DNA of 60,767 nucleotides from Deltaproteobacteria bacterium UBA2221 (GTDB taxonomy: Bacteria; Desulfobacterota; Syntrophorhabdia; Syntrophorhabdales; WCHB1-27), in assembly GCA_002328485.1 (NCBI GenBank), contig DCUF01000074.1:1-60767 (forward strand), given 5' to 3'. Below, one piece after another: positions 7,899 through 16,811 of the stretch (position 1 is the stretch's first letter; the number at the start of each line of letters is the position of its first letter). The notes beneath the pieces are model-generated. The model made no database searches. It saw only the letters and a program-made list of their open reading frames with translations, and had not been told where the DNA came from. The position numbers were made by a program, and so were the translations under genes.

Positions 7899-8628
7899 GA
7901 TCCGGGCCCTCCTCAAGGGGGTAGCGAACGGCTCTGTTTCGGAGGAGCAGGCCTTCGAGCTGCTCAAGGACATGCCTTTTGAGGACCTGGCCCATACCAA
8001 GCTTGACCATCATCGGGAACTTCGAAAGGGTATCCAGGAGGTCATCTTCGGTGAGGGCAAATCGATTGGGCAGATCCGTGACGTGATCGGGGCCATGCTT
8101 CGTAAGGAGGTAGACGTACTGGTTACCCGGGTCACGCCAGAGGTGGGAATGACCCTGAAGGGGGCCTTTCCTGAAGGGGTTTATGCGGATGGGGGAGGCT
8201 GCTTCTACATCAAGAAAGAGACGGAGATAAAGGGTAAGGGAACTATTGTGATTGTCTCCGCCGGAACAAGCGACAGCAGGACGGCCGAAGAGGCCCATAT
8301 CACCTCTATGTTCTTCGGAAACAGGACAGAACGGCTCTACGACGTGGGCGTGGCCGGCATCCATAGGCTTTTTCAGAACATGGAGCTTTTGAAGAAGGCA
8401 CGGGTAATCATCGTCACTGCCGGTATGGAAGGGGCGCTTCCGTCCATTGTCGCCGGACTGGTCGGGGTTCCCGTGATCGCCGTCCCTTCGAGTACAGGGT
8501 ATGGGGCAAGCTTTGGCGGCCTTGCCGCACTCTTGACCATGCTCAACTCCTGTTCAACCGTCGCCACCTTTAATATCGACAACGGCTTCGGGGCGGCCTA
8601 CTTCGCTACCCTCATAAATCGACTATGA
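7888..8628 (+). CDS. larB: nickel-pincer cofactor synthesis protein LarB
   Basis: Carboxylase/hydrolase that carboxylates nicotinic acid adenine dinucleotide in synthesis of the nickel pincer nucleotide of lactate racemase-type enzymes. The 246-residue protein has an N-terminal helical segment and a C-terminal PurE-like domain with SAGTSDSRTAEEA, YDVGVAGIHRL, VTAGMEGALPS and VPVIAVPSSTGYGASFGGLAALLTMLNSC. ATG at 7888 is favoured over GTG 7882 on homology; both have weak ribosome sites. larC follows with a four-base overlap; larA and larE are not in the window. Confidence 0.94.
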   Translation: MDDRIRALLKGVANGSVSEEQAFELLKDMPFEDLAHTKLDHHRELRKGIQEVIFGEGKSIGQIRDVIGAMLRKEVDVLVTRVTPEVGMTLKGAFPEGVYADGGGCFYIKKETEIKGKGTIVIVSAGTSDSRTAEEAHITSMFFGNRTERLYDVGVAGIHRLFQNMELLKKARVIIVTAGMEGALPSIVAGLVGVPVIAVPSSTGYGASFGGLAALLTMLNSCSTVATFNIDNGFGAAYFATLINRL

Positions 8629-9779
8629 ACCTTGTCTACTTCGACCCGGTCTTCGGCATAAGCGGCGATATGGCCATCAGTGCGCTCATCGACGCCGGCT
8701 GTCCCTTCACGGTAATACAGGACCTCCTGGCCAAGATTCCTCTCCCCATGCCCTCGGTGGAACCTGAAAAGCAGACACGAGGCGTTGTAACGGGAACCTA
8801 TCTCAAGATTGGTGAGAGCGATATCCACCTCTCTCCACGACAAATGATGGAAATCATAGAGGGTCTCCCCACCGAAGAGAGGGTCAGACGGGACGCGAAG
8901 GGCATTCTTGACATCATTATCGACGCAGAGGCTGCGGTTCACGGCACCACCAGGGAGGACGTCCACTTTCACGAATTGGCCAGTATCGATACCCTTATCG
9001 ACGTTGTTTCCGTGGCCCGCGCTGTCGCCTATTTCGATCCGGAAAAAATCTTCTCAGGCCCTATTCCTCACGGTCGTGGATTCATACGCACCCACCATGG
9101 GATTCTGCCCAATCCGCCTCCGGCAACGGCGGAGATAACGAAAGGTGTGCCGGTGATCTTGCTCGACGAAGAGCTTGAACTGACGACGCCCACGGGGGCC
9201 GCCATCATCAAGTACTATGCCCAGTCCAATCCCGGAAGGCCGTCTTTTTCTCCCCACGCCACGGGGTGCGGCTTCGGCAGTCGCCAAACCGGCGAAAGAC
9301 CGAATATGGCAAGGGTCTTTGTGGGCGCCACGCAAGAAGACGAGGGCCGGGAAGAAGTATGGCTTGTGGAGGCGGATATCGACGATGCCGAAATGGAGTA
9401 CGTGGGGGCCGTGGCTGATCTCATACGGGCCGCGGGCGCCCTCGACGTCCTATACTACCCGGTCTACATGAAGAAAGGCAGAGTGGGCCTGCGACTATCG
9501 GTCATCAGCAGCGACGAGCTGTTGGAGAGCCTCCTCGACCTCATCTTCCGCGAAACGACCACCTTCGGGGTACGCTTCAGAAGGGAGCAGCGGCAAACCT
9601 TGAGCCGTCAGGAGATCGTAAAAGAGACATCCTTCGGGCCCTTACGGGTTAAACAGGGCTTCGACAGCAAGGGTAATCTATTGAAAAGCCATATAGAATT
9701 TGAAGACGTTCGTCAGATAGCTGAATCGAGAGGGATTCCTTACAGGATTGTCCTAGGCGCGCTTAAGAAAGAACTTTAG
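8625..9779 (+). CDS. larC: nickel-pincer cofactor synthesis protein LarC
   Basis: CTP-dependent nickel insertase that completes the nickel pincer nucleotide. The protein is 384 residues, with the family opening YFDPVFGISGDMAISALIDAG, the DVHFHELASIDTLIDVV block and a C-terminal domain containing LIFRETTTFGVRFR. In lactobacilli LarC is made from two frames by frameshifting; here a single uninterrupted frame encodes it. Its 3' end overlaps the convergent DUF721 gene by 27 bases. Confidence 0.94.
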   Translation: MNLVYFDPVFGISGDMAISALIDAGCPFTVIQDLLAKIPLPMPSVEPEKQTRGVVTGTYLKIGESDIHLSPRQMMEIIEGLPTEERVRRDAKGILDIIIDAEAAVHGTTREDVHFHELASIDTLIDVVSVARAVAYFDPEKIFSGPIPHGRGFIRTHHGILPNPPPATAEITKGVPVILLDEELELTTPTGAAIIKYYAQSNPGRPSFSPHATGCGFGSRQTGERPNMARVFVGATQEDEGREEVWLVEADIDDAEMEYVGAVADLIRAAGALDVLYYPVYMKKGRVGLRLSVISSDELLESLLDLIFRETTTFGVRFRREQRQTLSRQEIVKETSFGPLRVKQGFDSKGNLLKSHIEFEDVRQIAESRGIPYRIVLGALKKEL

Positions 9780-10043
9780 GTCGGCAAAGAGGTCTGCCTT
9801 TACCTGCCGGTCAATCTTACTCATGATGTCGCCCTTCATATACTTCAGTTGAGCCAACCACACAGGGTCATCGACCTCGACATAGAGGATGCGTTTGTTC
9901 ATCCGGACCGGTGTGGCGTGGGCCGCCACCTTGGTGCCTGCCAGTTCCTTCCACTCACAAAAAACCTTATGGGTGTGCACATCCCCGAAATTATGTTCTT
10001 TCAGAACCGTATCGAGGATGCTCTTCAGGTCAGTGAAGGCCAT
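9753..10043 (-). CDS. DUF721 / DciA-like protein
   Basis: 96-residue protein with the DUF721 core: FTDLKSILDTVLKEHNF near the start, WKELAGTKVAAHATPVRMNKRILYVEVDDPVWLAQLKYMKGDIMSKID. The fold is KH-like; in other bacteria DciA proteins help load the DnaB helicase, so a replication role is plausible but unproven. ATG at 10043 is chosen because GGAAGGG precedes it by four bases. It is the last gene of the minus-strand operon, starting one base after the metG stop. Confidence 0.85.
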   Translation of the reverse strand: MAFTDLKSILDTVLKEHNFGDVHTHKVFCEWKELAGTKVAAHATPVRMNKRILYVEVDDPVWLAQLKYMKGDIMSKIDRQVKADLFADLKFFLKRA

Positions 10044-10044
10044 A

Positions 10045-11565
10045 TTACCCTTCCACTCGTGGGAATATGGGCGGTGTCTTTTCAATTACCGCCAGTTCCT
10101 CGGAATGATAAAAGATCTTCTCATTTTGAAATATCGTGGATTCTATGGCGTCCCTTTTCCCCAGGGCATTCCAAATAATCGCTGTCTTTTCAGGCATAAA
10201 AGGGTAGAGAAGGATGGTCGCTATCCGCACCCCATTCCATATATTGAAAAGAACCGTCTTCAGTCTCTTCTCGTCCTCCTTGGCCAGCTTCCATGGCGCC
10301 TCCGAGTCGATGTACCTGTTGAGAAGGCCCGTTATCTCGAAAACATCCTGCAGGGCCTTGTAGAAGGCAAAGTCGTTCATATCCTTTTCGTACTCGTCGA
10401 CGAGTCCTTCCACGGAGTTTCTAAATGCGTCATCCGTCCCAGCGAGGTTTTCCGGCTTCTCCAATCTCCCTTTCAGGAACCTGTTGATCATCGTAACGCT
10501 TCTCGATATGAGGTTTCCGAAGTCGTTGGCCAAGTCTCCATTGATCCGGTGGACGATGGCGTCTTTTGAGAAGTCGCCATCCAGTCCGAAGGGTACTTCA
10601 CGGAACAGGAAGAATCTAAACTGATCGACCCCGTACTTATCGCAAACCTCGGCAGGGGCAACCACATTTCCAAGGGATTTTGACATCTTCTGACCTTCCA
10701 CGGTCCACCATCCGTGAGCAAAAACCCTTTTTGGAGGCTCGATATCTGCCGCCATAAGAAAGGCCGGCCAATAGACGGCGTGAAAGCGCAGGATGTCTTT
10801 GCCTATCAGATGGGCATCGCAAGGCCAGTATTCCCTGAGCCGCTCATCGGTGGGGAAACCGAGACCTGACAGGTAATTGATGAGCGCGTCGAACCACACG
10901 TAGACAACATGTCGGGGATTATCGGGAACAGGGATGCCCCAGGTGAAGCTGGTGCGACTCACCGAAAGGTCCCTCAAGCCGCCGCGAACAAAACTGGTCA
11001 CCTCATTGAGGCGCACCTCAGGCAGCACAAAATCTTTATGTTCCTCGAGATATTTCAACAATGGTTCTCCGAATTTCGACAGGCGAAAGAAGTAGCTCTC
11101 CTCCTTGAGGCGCTCCAGGCTCCGTCCACAGTCGGGACATTTGCCGTCCACGAGCTGAAGGTCCGTGAAGTAACTTTCGCAGGGGATACAGTACCAGTCC
11201 TCGTACTCGCCCAGATAGATGTCGCCTGTCCCCTCGATCTTATTGAAGAGGTACTGCACGGCCTTTCGGTGTCTTTCATCGGTGGTGCGGATAAAGTCGG
11301 TGTTGGTGATGTTCAGAAGCTTCCACAGCTCGGTGAATTTGCCCACCATATTGTCGGCCAGTTCCTTTGGATGGATACCTTGCTCAGTGGCCGCTTTTTC
11401 GGCCTTTTGGCCGTGTTCGTCCACGCCGGTCAAAAAGAAGACATCGAAGCCGCACATCCTCTTGAAGCGGGCCATCACGTCGGCAGCACAGGTTGTATAG
11501 GCATGCCCAATATGGGGCACATCGTTGATGTAATAGATAGGGGTGGTTATGTAGTACTTAGGCAT
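10045..11565 (-). CDS. metG: methionyl-tRNA synthetase
   Basis: Charges tRNA-Met with methionine. The 506-residue class I synthetase shows the HIGH motif in VPHIGHAY (residues 18-21), a zinc knuckle built from CIPC and CPDC, and the KMSKS motif in GQKMSKSLGN. It ends without the C-terminal tRNA-binding (EMAP-like) domain found in longer bacterial forms. Its ATG overlaps the end of ricT by eight bases. Confidence 0.97.
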   Translation of the reverse strand: MPKYYITTPIYYINDVPHIGHAYTTCAADVMARFKRMCGFDVFFLTGVDEHGQKAEKAATEQGIHPKELADNMVGKFTELWKLLNITNTDFIRTTDERHRKAVQYLFNKIEGTGDIYLGEYEDWYCIPCESYFTDLQLVDGKCPDCGRSLERLKEESYFFRLSKFGEPLLKYLEEHKDFVLPEVRLNEVTSFVRGGLRDLSVSRTSFTWGIPVPDNPRHVVYVWFDALINYLSGLGFPTDERLREYWPCDAHLIGKDILRFHAVYWPAFLMAADIEPPKRVFAHGWWTVEGQKMSKSLGNVVAPAEVCDKYGVDQFRFFLFREVPFGLDGDFSKDAIVHRINGDLANDFGNLISRSVTMINRFLKGRLEKPENLAGTDDAFRNSVEGLVDEYEKDMNDFAFYKALQDVFEITGLLNRYIDSEAPWKLAKEDEKRLKTVLFNIWNGVRIATILLYPFMPEKTAIIWNALGKRDAIESTIFQNEKIFYHSEELAVIEKTPPIFPRVEG

Positions 11566-12361
11566 TTTGAGGGCTCCCGGTCCGCAGTTGCGTTACTTCT
11601 TTGGCCGGCAAGACCGCCTCTTTTCCGTCGTCCATGAGGACGGTAACCGTTGCATTGAAGACGTTATGTTTGATCACCTTGCCTTCACCGCCGGCACAGG
11701 TCACCCTCTTGCCAACCTTTGGAAAATCCTTTTTCAGTTCGACGTACATACCATACTCATAGGCCAAACAACACATGAGTCTTCCGCAAACACCCGAGAT
11801 CTTGGATGGATTGAGGGCCAAATTCTGCTCTTTCATCATCTTTATGGAAACGATGGAGAAGTTGTTGAGGAACCTTTTGCAGCAGACCACGTTTCCGCAG
11901 TTGCCGAGCCCCCCCACGATCTTGGCCTCATCCCGGACGCCTACCTGGCGCATCTCGATCCTAACCTTGAACTCCTTTGCCAATTCTTTAACCAGCTCCC
12001 GAAAATCAACACGATTCTCCGAAAAAAAATAGAAGAGGAGTTTCGTTGCCCCGAACAGATACTCTGTTTGGAGCAGTTTCATGGGGAGCTTCATCTCTTC
12101 GATCTTCTTTTTGCACGATTCGAAAGCCTGTGACTCTTTCGCCTTTAGAGAAGTGTAGGCCGAGACCTCCTCGGGCGAAACCTTCCTGATAATACTTCTC
12201 AAGCCTTCCTTGGTGGTTGCAGCAGGTTCGCTGATCACAACGCCGACGGACTCGCCTTTCTCCAGATCGCACAAAACGTGATCCTGTATCTTTATGTCTT
12301 CAGGGGCTGCCAGTTCGGCTAAGCCCACCAAACGGTCAAATCTCACGAAGCAGCTCTTCAT
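11558..12361 (-). CDS. ricT: PSP1-domain protein RicT
   Basis: 267-residue PSP1/YaaT protein. Typical signatures are FVRFDRLV-type N-terminal strands, EKGESVGVV, FYFFSENRVDFRELVKELA and the cysteine-rich CGNVVCCKRFL followed by SGVCGRLMCCLAYEY. In Bacillus, RicT joins RicA and RicF in an Fe-S-containing complex that affects RNase Y; cysteines here would allow a cluster. It sits between holB and metG, an arrangement conserved in many phyla. Confidence 0.93.
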   Translation of the reverse strand: MKSCFVRFDRLVGLAELAAPEDIKIQDHVLCDLEKGESVGVVISEPAATTKEGLRSIIRKVSPEEVSAYTSLKAKESQAFESCKKKIEEMKLPMKLLQTEYLFGATKLLFYFFSENRVDFRELVKELAKEFKVRIEMRQVGVRDEAKIVGGLGNCGNVVCCKRFLNNFSIVSIKMMKEQNLALNPSKISGVCGRLMCCLAYEYGMYVELKKDFPKVGKRVTCAGGEGKVIKHNVFNATVTVLMDDGKEAVLPAKEVTQLRTGSPQNA

Positions 12362-12364
12362 CGT

Positions 12365-13321
12365 CTACCTCACTATCGAAATCAGCATGTGCTCCGCGGC
12401 CAGCCACCTGCCGATATTATACCGAACGGCCCGTATGGTTTCCTGTACCTTGTTCATGGAGAGGACAATCCACTCGGGGTCGTATCTCTTTCCCCTTAGC
12501 AGATCGACGAGATCGGTATTTCTGATGGCCGCGAACCCACTTGAATGATGCAGTAGCCAAAGGTCCTGCAAGAGGGAGAGCAGGAAATGGAGATAGACGA
12601 GCATCTCCGTTCCATTCTTGGCGATACGCTCGGCCAGCAAGGTGATCAGGACGTAACTCTTCGTCTTTCCCAGAATGGCTTCCGCGAGCTTCTGTCGAAT
12701 GAGCAAGTGAGCCTCGTCCAACCAGAAGAGCCCCACGGAGATGCTGCCGTAACTCAGGGCCGCCGTAAGGTCCGCCTTTTTCTCGTCCAGATGCTTGAGG
12801 TTCAGAAAGTAGGAGCGGATATCGTTTCGGGAGAGAGGGCCGAACCCGACACGAACGCATCGTGATTTGATGGTCAAGGGGATCTCGCGTTCATTGGAGG
12901 TGACCAGGACAAAAAGGTTATAGATGGGTGGTTCCTCCAGGGTTTTGAGAAGGGCATTGGCAGCGTCCCTGGTCATCTTCTCTGCCCCGTCGAAAATGAT
13001 TATCCGCCGCTTCTGCTCGTAGGGGGCCTGATAGATCTCCTTCTGGAGATTCCGGAGATCCTCTATGCCGATTGACGTCTCGCTTTCGATGATCCTCAAG
13101 TCAGGGTGGTTTCTCCGCTCTACATTCTGGCAGCTTCTGCAATGGTCGCACGCGGAGGACCTTTCGCAGAAAAGGTCCTTTGCCAGTCTCATGGCGAGCG
13201 TGAACTTCCCCACGCCAGGAGGGCCCGAGAACAGAAGGGCATGGGGCAACCGGTCGTTCTCCAGCATGGAGTTCAATAATTTCTTCGGCCTTGCGTGGCC
13301 TATGATAGCCTCATACCCCAT
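12365..13321 (-). CDS. holB: DNA polymerase III delta' subunit
   Basis: Clamp-loader subunit of 318 residues. Visible are the P-loop GPPGVGKFTLA, the zinc module CDHCRSCQNVERRNHPD, the Walker-B-like RIIIFDGAEKM, NALLKTLEEPP and the SRC motif in IKSRC. A P-loop this well preserved is more like DnaX/delta' of non-enteric bacteria. It overlaps tmk by 11 bases and precedes ricT by three. Confidence 0.93.
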   Translation of the reverse strand: MGYEAIIGHARPKKLLNSMLENDRLPHALLFSGPPGVGKFTLAMRLAKDLFCERSSACDHCRSCQNVERRNHPDLRIIESETSIGIEDLRNLQKEIYQAPYEQKRRIIIFDGAEKMTRDAANALLKTLEEPPIYNLFVLVTSNEREIPLTIKSRCVRVGFGPLSRNDIRSYFLNLKHLDEKKADLTAALSYGSISVGLFWLDEAHLLIRQKLAEAILGKTKSYVLITLLAERIAKNGTEMLVYLHFLLSLLQDLWLLHHSSGFAAIRNTDLVDLLRGKRYDPEWIVLSMNKVQETIRAVRYNIGRWLAAEHMLISIVR

Positions 13322-13931
13322 GGCTCTTCAGTAGCCTCTCAACCTTTTCTCGTATCACTTCCTGTGTCTTGGCCACGTCTTTCTTTGCGTTCAACACTAC
13401 AAACCTTTTGGGATCGTCTTCAGCCAGCTCGAGGTAGGCGCTTCTGATCTTCTGATGGAAGGAGAGCTCCTCCTTTTCAAACCGGTCCAGATGGCCGTCT
13501 GCACTCTTACGACCGAGGCCCACCTCGACCGTACAGTCCAGGAGAATGGTCAGATTGGGCCGGACACCCTTTGTCACGAGTCTGTTCAGGGTCTCGATGA
13601 TCCCCAGATCGATCCCCCTTCCATACCCCTGGTAGGCATAACTGGCGTCGACGAAGCGATCGCACAGGACGATGTTGCCCTCCTCCAGGGCCGGTCTGAT
13701 TACCTCTTCAACGTGCTGAGCCCGACTGGCAAGAAATACAAGAAGTTCGGTAAGGGGCAAAACGCGCAGGTCCTTCTTCAGAAGCACGCTGCGAAGGGCC
13801 TCCCCAACCGGCGTTCCGCCCGGTTCTCTGGTCCTGACGACCCGGTGACCCTGCTTCTCAAGATAGTCACTCAGTAGGTCGACGTGGGTTGTCTTTCCGC
13901 TTCCCTCAATCCCCTCGAAGGTGATGAACAT
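13311..13931 (-). CDS. tmk: thymidylate kinase
   Basis: Phosphorylates dTMP to dTDP. The 206-residue protein begins MFITFEGIEGSGKTTH with the P-loop, then carries TREPGGTPVGEALR, CDRFVDASYAYQGYGRG (the DRY-type motif) and a lid region LGRKSADGHLDRFEKE. A longer reading frame extends upstream to 14105, but it runs into efp; AGGTGG three bases before 13931 fixes the start there. Confidence 0.96.
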   Translation of the reverse strand: MFITFEGIEGSGKTTHVDLLSDYLEKQGHRVVRTREPGGTPVGEALRSVLLKKDLRVLPLTELLVFLASRAQHVEEVIRPALEEGNIVLCDRFVDASYAYQGYGRGIDLGIIETLNRLVTKGVRPNLTILLDCTVEVGLGRKSADGHLDRFEKEELSFHQKIRSAYLELAEDDPKRFVVLNAKKDVAKTQEVIREKVERLLKSHGV

Positions 13932-13938
13932 GTTCCAC

Positions 13939-14505
13939 CTATCTGGAAACCCGCTCGATGTACTGGCCCGATCTCGTATCGATCTTGACCACGTCCCCCT
14001 CTTCCAGAAAGAGGGGGACCTGTATGGTAAAGCCCGATTCGAGCTCAGCCGGTTTTGTCGCGTTCTGAGCCGTATCGCCCTTGATGCCCGGTTCGGTCTT
14101 GGCAATCTTCAAATTGACGAAGTTGGGCAGATCAACGCCCAGGGCGTCTCCCTTGTAGAATGATACGGCCAGAACAATGCCTTCTTTCACGTAGTTCTTG
14201 GCATCACCGAGGGCCTTCTCGGAGATAAAGAGCTGGTCGTAGTTATCGGCGTCCATGAAATAGAAGTTGTCCCCTTCTTTGTAGAGGTACTGCATCTGAC
14301 GATCTTCCACCTCTGGGACCTCCACCTTGTCTCCGGAACGGTAGGTTACGTCGAGCACCCTTCCGGATACCAGACTCTTGACCCGCGTTCGGACGAAGGC
14401 GCCGCCCTTTCCGGGCTTCACGTGTTGAAACTCGACGATGGTAAAGGGCTCGCCGTCAATAAGAATCTTCAAGCCCTTCCTGAATTCTGATGTCAAAGCT
14501 TGCAT
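13939..14505 (-). CDS. efp: elongation factor P
   Basis: Relieves ribosome stalling at polyproline. The 188-residue protein has the three beta-barrel layout: EFRKGLKILIDGEPFTIVEFQHVKPGKGGAFVR in domain I, the middle domain and a C-terminal OB fold ending with GDVVKIDTRSGQYIERV. The tip lysine that is modified in many species is K33 in PGKGGA, so EpmA-type lysylation is possible. It lies directly behind the Xaa-Pro peptidase gene, a classic pairing. Confidence 0.97.
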   Translation of the reverse strand: MQALTSEFRKGLKILIDGEPFTIVEFQHVKPGKGGAFVRTRVKSLVSGRVLDVTYRSGDKVEVPEVEDRQMQYLYKEGDNFYFMDADNYDQLFISEKALGDAKNYVKEGIVLAVSFYKGDALGVDLPNFVNLKIAKTEPGIKGDTAQNATKPAELESGFTIQVPLFLEEGDVVKIDTRSGQYIERVSR

Positions 14506-14507
14506 GG

Positions 14508-15584
14508 TTATCTCCCCCTAATAGTAAGCAGGTCTTTCCGAAGGCTTGTGAGAACCTCCGCTTGACCCATTCTGATCACGATCATGTCTTCGAGACGGAC
14601 ACCGCCCACGTGAGGCAAATAGACCCCGGGTTCTATCGTGATCACCATATTCTCTTCAAGAGTACTTTCTATACGCGGGGTGACAGCAGGCGCTTCATGA
14701 ACATCCACGCCTACCCCATGACCCGTGCCGTGACGGAAATACTCGCCGTATCCGTGGTCTTTTATGTATCCTCTTACAACCCCGTCGACTTCTCGCACAG
14801 AGATGCCGACTCGGGCCGCGTCGATGCCTATTTTGCGGGCCTCGTTCACGACGGCGTGGACGCGCTGCAGCTCGTCGCTTGGCTGGCCCACGCAAAGGGT
14901 TACTGTTTCATCCGTATTGTAGCCCTCATAGAGACAGCCAAAATCAACAATAATCACATCCCCCTCCTGGAGGGCCCTGTCGGTCGGTCTTGCATGGGGG
15001 AGGGCGGCCCGTGGTCCCGATGCCACGATCGTCTCGAAAGCAGGCGCTTCCGCCCCGAGGGAACGCATGGCATAGTCAAGCTCGTTGGCAATCTCCCTTT
15101 CCGTAACACCGGGGGCCATCTTCTCGAAGGTTCTGTTGAAGGCCTTGGTGTGTATCTCAAGGGCCCTTCGGAGGACAGCGATCTCCGAGGCGTCCTTGCA
15201 TCTTCTGATCTCCTCGAGCTCGTTCTGCACCGGGACCAAATCCAGGCCGGGCAGGGACTCGACGTATCGTTGATACATACGGTAGGTGGTGTGGAGGGCG
15301 TCGAAGCCGAGGCGGTCTATGCCGTACCGGTCCCTAAGGGTGGAAAGGGTCCCGTCATTCTCCTGTGTCTCTGTGACAACAATACCCTTCGCTACGTCAG
15401 TGGCATGAAGAATGTAGCGCGAGTCGGTCATCAGGACGCAGTCTCCCCTGGTGATAAGCAGGCTTCCCTCCGACCCTTTAAAGCCGGTCAGATAGAAGAT
15501 ATTCTGCATACTCCTGATCAAGAGAGCGTCAAGAGCCAGTCTGTCCAGGACAGAGACGACGCTTTTACGCCTAACCTCTTGCAT
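14508..15584 (-). CDS. pepP: Xaa-Pro aminopeptidase (M24 family)
   Basis: Metallopeptidase removing the residue before proline. The 358-residue protein has an N-terminal creatinase-like domain and a pita-bread catalytic domain. The five metal ligands lie in VDFGC (D), GYNTDET (D), HGTGHGVGVDVHE (H), TIEPGVY (E) and RLEDM (E). It starts 14 bases inside the upstream TPR gene and ends two bases before efp. A long antisense frame over it is a shadow. Confidence 0.94.
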   Translation of the reverse strand: MQEVRRKSVVSVLDRLALDALLIRSMQNIFYLTGFKGSEGSLLITRGDCVLMTDSRYILHATDVAKGIVVTETQENDGTLSTLRDRYGIDRLGFDALHTTYRMYQRYVESLPGLDLVPVQNELEEIRRCKDASEIAVLRRALEIHTKAFNRTFEKMAPGVTEREIANELDYAMRSLGAEAPAFETIVASGPRAALPHARPTDRALQEGDVIIVDFGCLYEGYNTDETVTLCVGQPSDELQRVHAVVNEARKIGIDAARVGISVREVDGVVRGYIKDHGYGEYFRHGTGHGVGVDVHEAPAVTPRIESTLEENMVITIEPGVYLPHVGGVRLEDMIVIRMGQAEVLTSLRKDLLTIRGR

Positions 15585-15801
15585 CCTGTTTCTCTTCGAT
15601 CCGTTTGAGCAGCCTTGTCAGGAGGCGGAGACGATCTTTGTTAGGTGTTTCCTTGCGGAGAAGAGCCAGCCTACTCCGGTAAAAGATGTTGTTGGCATCA
15701 TCTGCGAGGAGCCGTGCGTAGACGTCCTGGGCGCGGTCATAAAGGCCCTGTTTGATGTATAGCTCCGCAAGGGTAGACGAAAGGATTCTTAACTTTTCCA
15801 T
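15571..15801 (-). CDS. short TPR-like protein
   Basis: 76 residues, highly helical, with one clear tetratricopeptide-like unit: LAELYIKQGLYDRAQDVYARLLADDANNIFYRSRLALL. No catalytic motif. It overlaps the peptidase gene by 14 bases and is the first gene of the eight-gene minus-strand operon, so it is likely expressed. Function unknown; a small protein-protein adaptor is the most one can infer. Confidence 0.75.
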   Translation of the reverse strand: MEKLRILSSTLAELYIKQGLYDRAQDVYARLLADDANNIFYRSRLALLRKETPNKDRLRLLTRLLKRIEEKQDARG

Positions 15802-16175
15802 AGGCCTATGAAGGCTATAGTATATACAAAAAGGCGCTGAATAGACAAGAGGCAGACATCAACTGAGGGCAAACCGCCCTTCGGTATCCCATGCCAGAGG
15901 CTGGCTTGGAATACCTCCCTATCACAGGCACAGCCCCATGAAAGGCAGAGGCTCGCTGGATCATGCCTGGGTAGGTTGGGGCTCGTTGAGGGTATCGAAT
16001 AAATCGGATATAATTTTCGCCACCGGGTTGCGGCGTCATCCTTGTCAAGAGGGAACGGTAGCAATGACTTTGCTGACTGGGCGCGGGGGCGTATTGCTGC
16101 CGCCTGCCGGACACGCCCGAAGTGGATGAGGGACATGACGGGAGAGACAAAAAATAGACACGATTGAGGACAAAA
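15802..16175 (+). other. divergent intergenic region
   Basis: 374 bases separate the TPR operon (minus) from thiE (plus). I searched it for a TPP riboswitch (CTGAGA and the CTGGATAATGCCAGC-type core) and found neither. No hairpin terminator or convincing gene is seen; promoters for both directions are expected here. Confidence 0.5.
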
Positions 16176-16811
16176 GTGAAGAAAATAGGCAAATTACATG
16201 TGCTGACCGATGAGGCACTACAGAGTAGGCTGACACACCTGCAGCTTGCCGAGCTGGCCATAGCCGGTGGCGCTGATACCATTCAACTTCGCCAGAAGAT
16301 AGGCTCTACGAGAGAGCTTATCGAGACCGCGAGGCAGATACAATCAGTCTGCACGAAGGCCGGGGTTACATTCATTGTGAACGACCGGGTGGATGTGGCC
16401 ATAGCTGCGGGGGCAGACGGCGTTCATCTGGGTCAAGACGACTTCCCCATCCCTCTGGCACGAAAGCTCCTTGGAGAGCAAGTCATTATCGGCGGATCGG
16501 CGGGCAGCTTAGAGGAGGCCCGGAAATGCCTGGCGGAGGGGGCGGATTACATCGGCTTTGGACCGGTCTACGAGACCACCTCGAAAGATGACGCGGGCCC
16601 GGCCGCAGGGCTGGAACTTCTCAGCCTGATTGCCAAGAATATCCCACTGCCTATCGTTGCAATAGGGGGTATCACGGTAGACAACATGAAAGAGGTGATG
16701 AAGGCGGGGTCGCACGGCATTGCCGTGATCTCGGCAGTCTGCTGTCAGGACGACCCCGAGGACGCCACACGGTGTCTCCGCCGCATCCTGGGCATGGAGC
16801 CCAATGGCTGA
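16176..16811 (+). CDS. thiE: thiamine-phosphate synthase
   Basis: Joins hydroxymethylpyrimidine diphosphate and thiazole phosphate to thiamine phosphate. The 211-residue TIM barrel shows ADTIQLRQK, FIVNDRVDVAIAAGADGVHLGQDD, IIGGSAG, ADYIGFGPVYETTSKDDAG and VAIGGITVDNMKEVMKAGSHGIAVISAV. The GTG at 16176 is preferred to TTG at 16164 because GAGGA sits five bases before it. thiL overlaps by eight bases. Confidence 0.95.
   Translation: MKKIGKLHVLTDEALQSRLTHLQLAELAIAGGADTIQLRQKIGSTRELIETARQIQSVCTKAGVTFIVNDRVDVAIAAGADGVHLGQDDFPIPLARKLLGEQVIIGGSAGSLEEARKCLAEGADYIGFGPVYETTSKDDAGPAAGLELLSLIAKNIPLPIVAIGGITVDNMKEVMKAGSHGIAVISAVCCQDDPEDATRCLRRILGMEPNG

Noticed and set aside
14490..15608. 372-codon plus-strand frame over pepP
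   Set aside because: Antisense shadow of a well-conserved M24 peptidase; the translation has no family resemblance.
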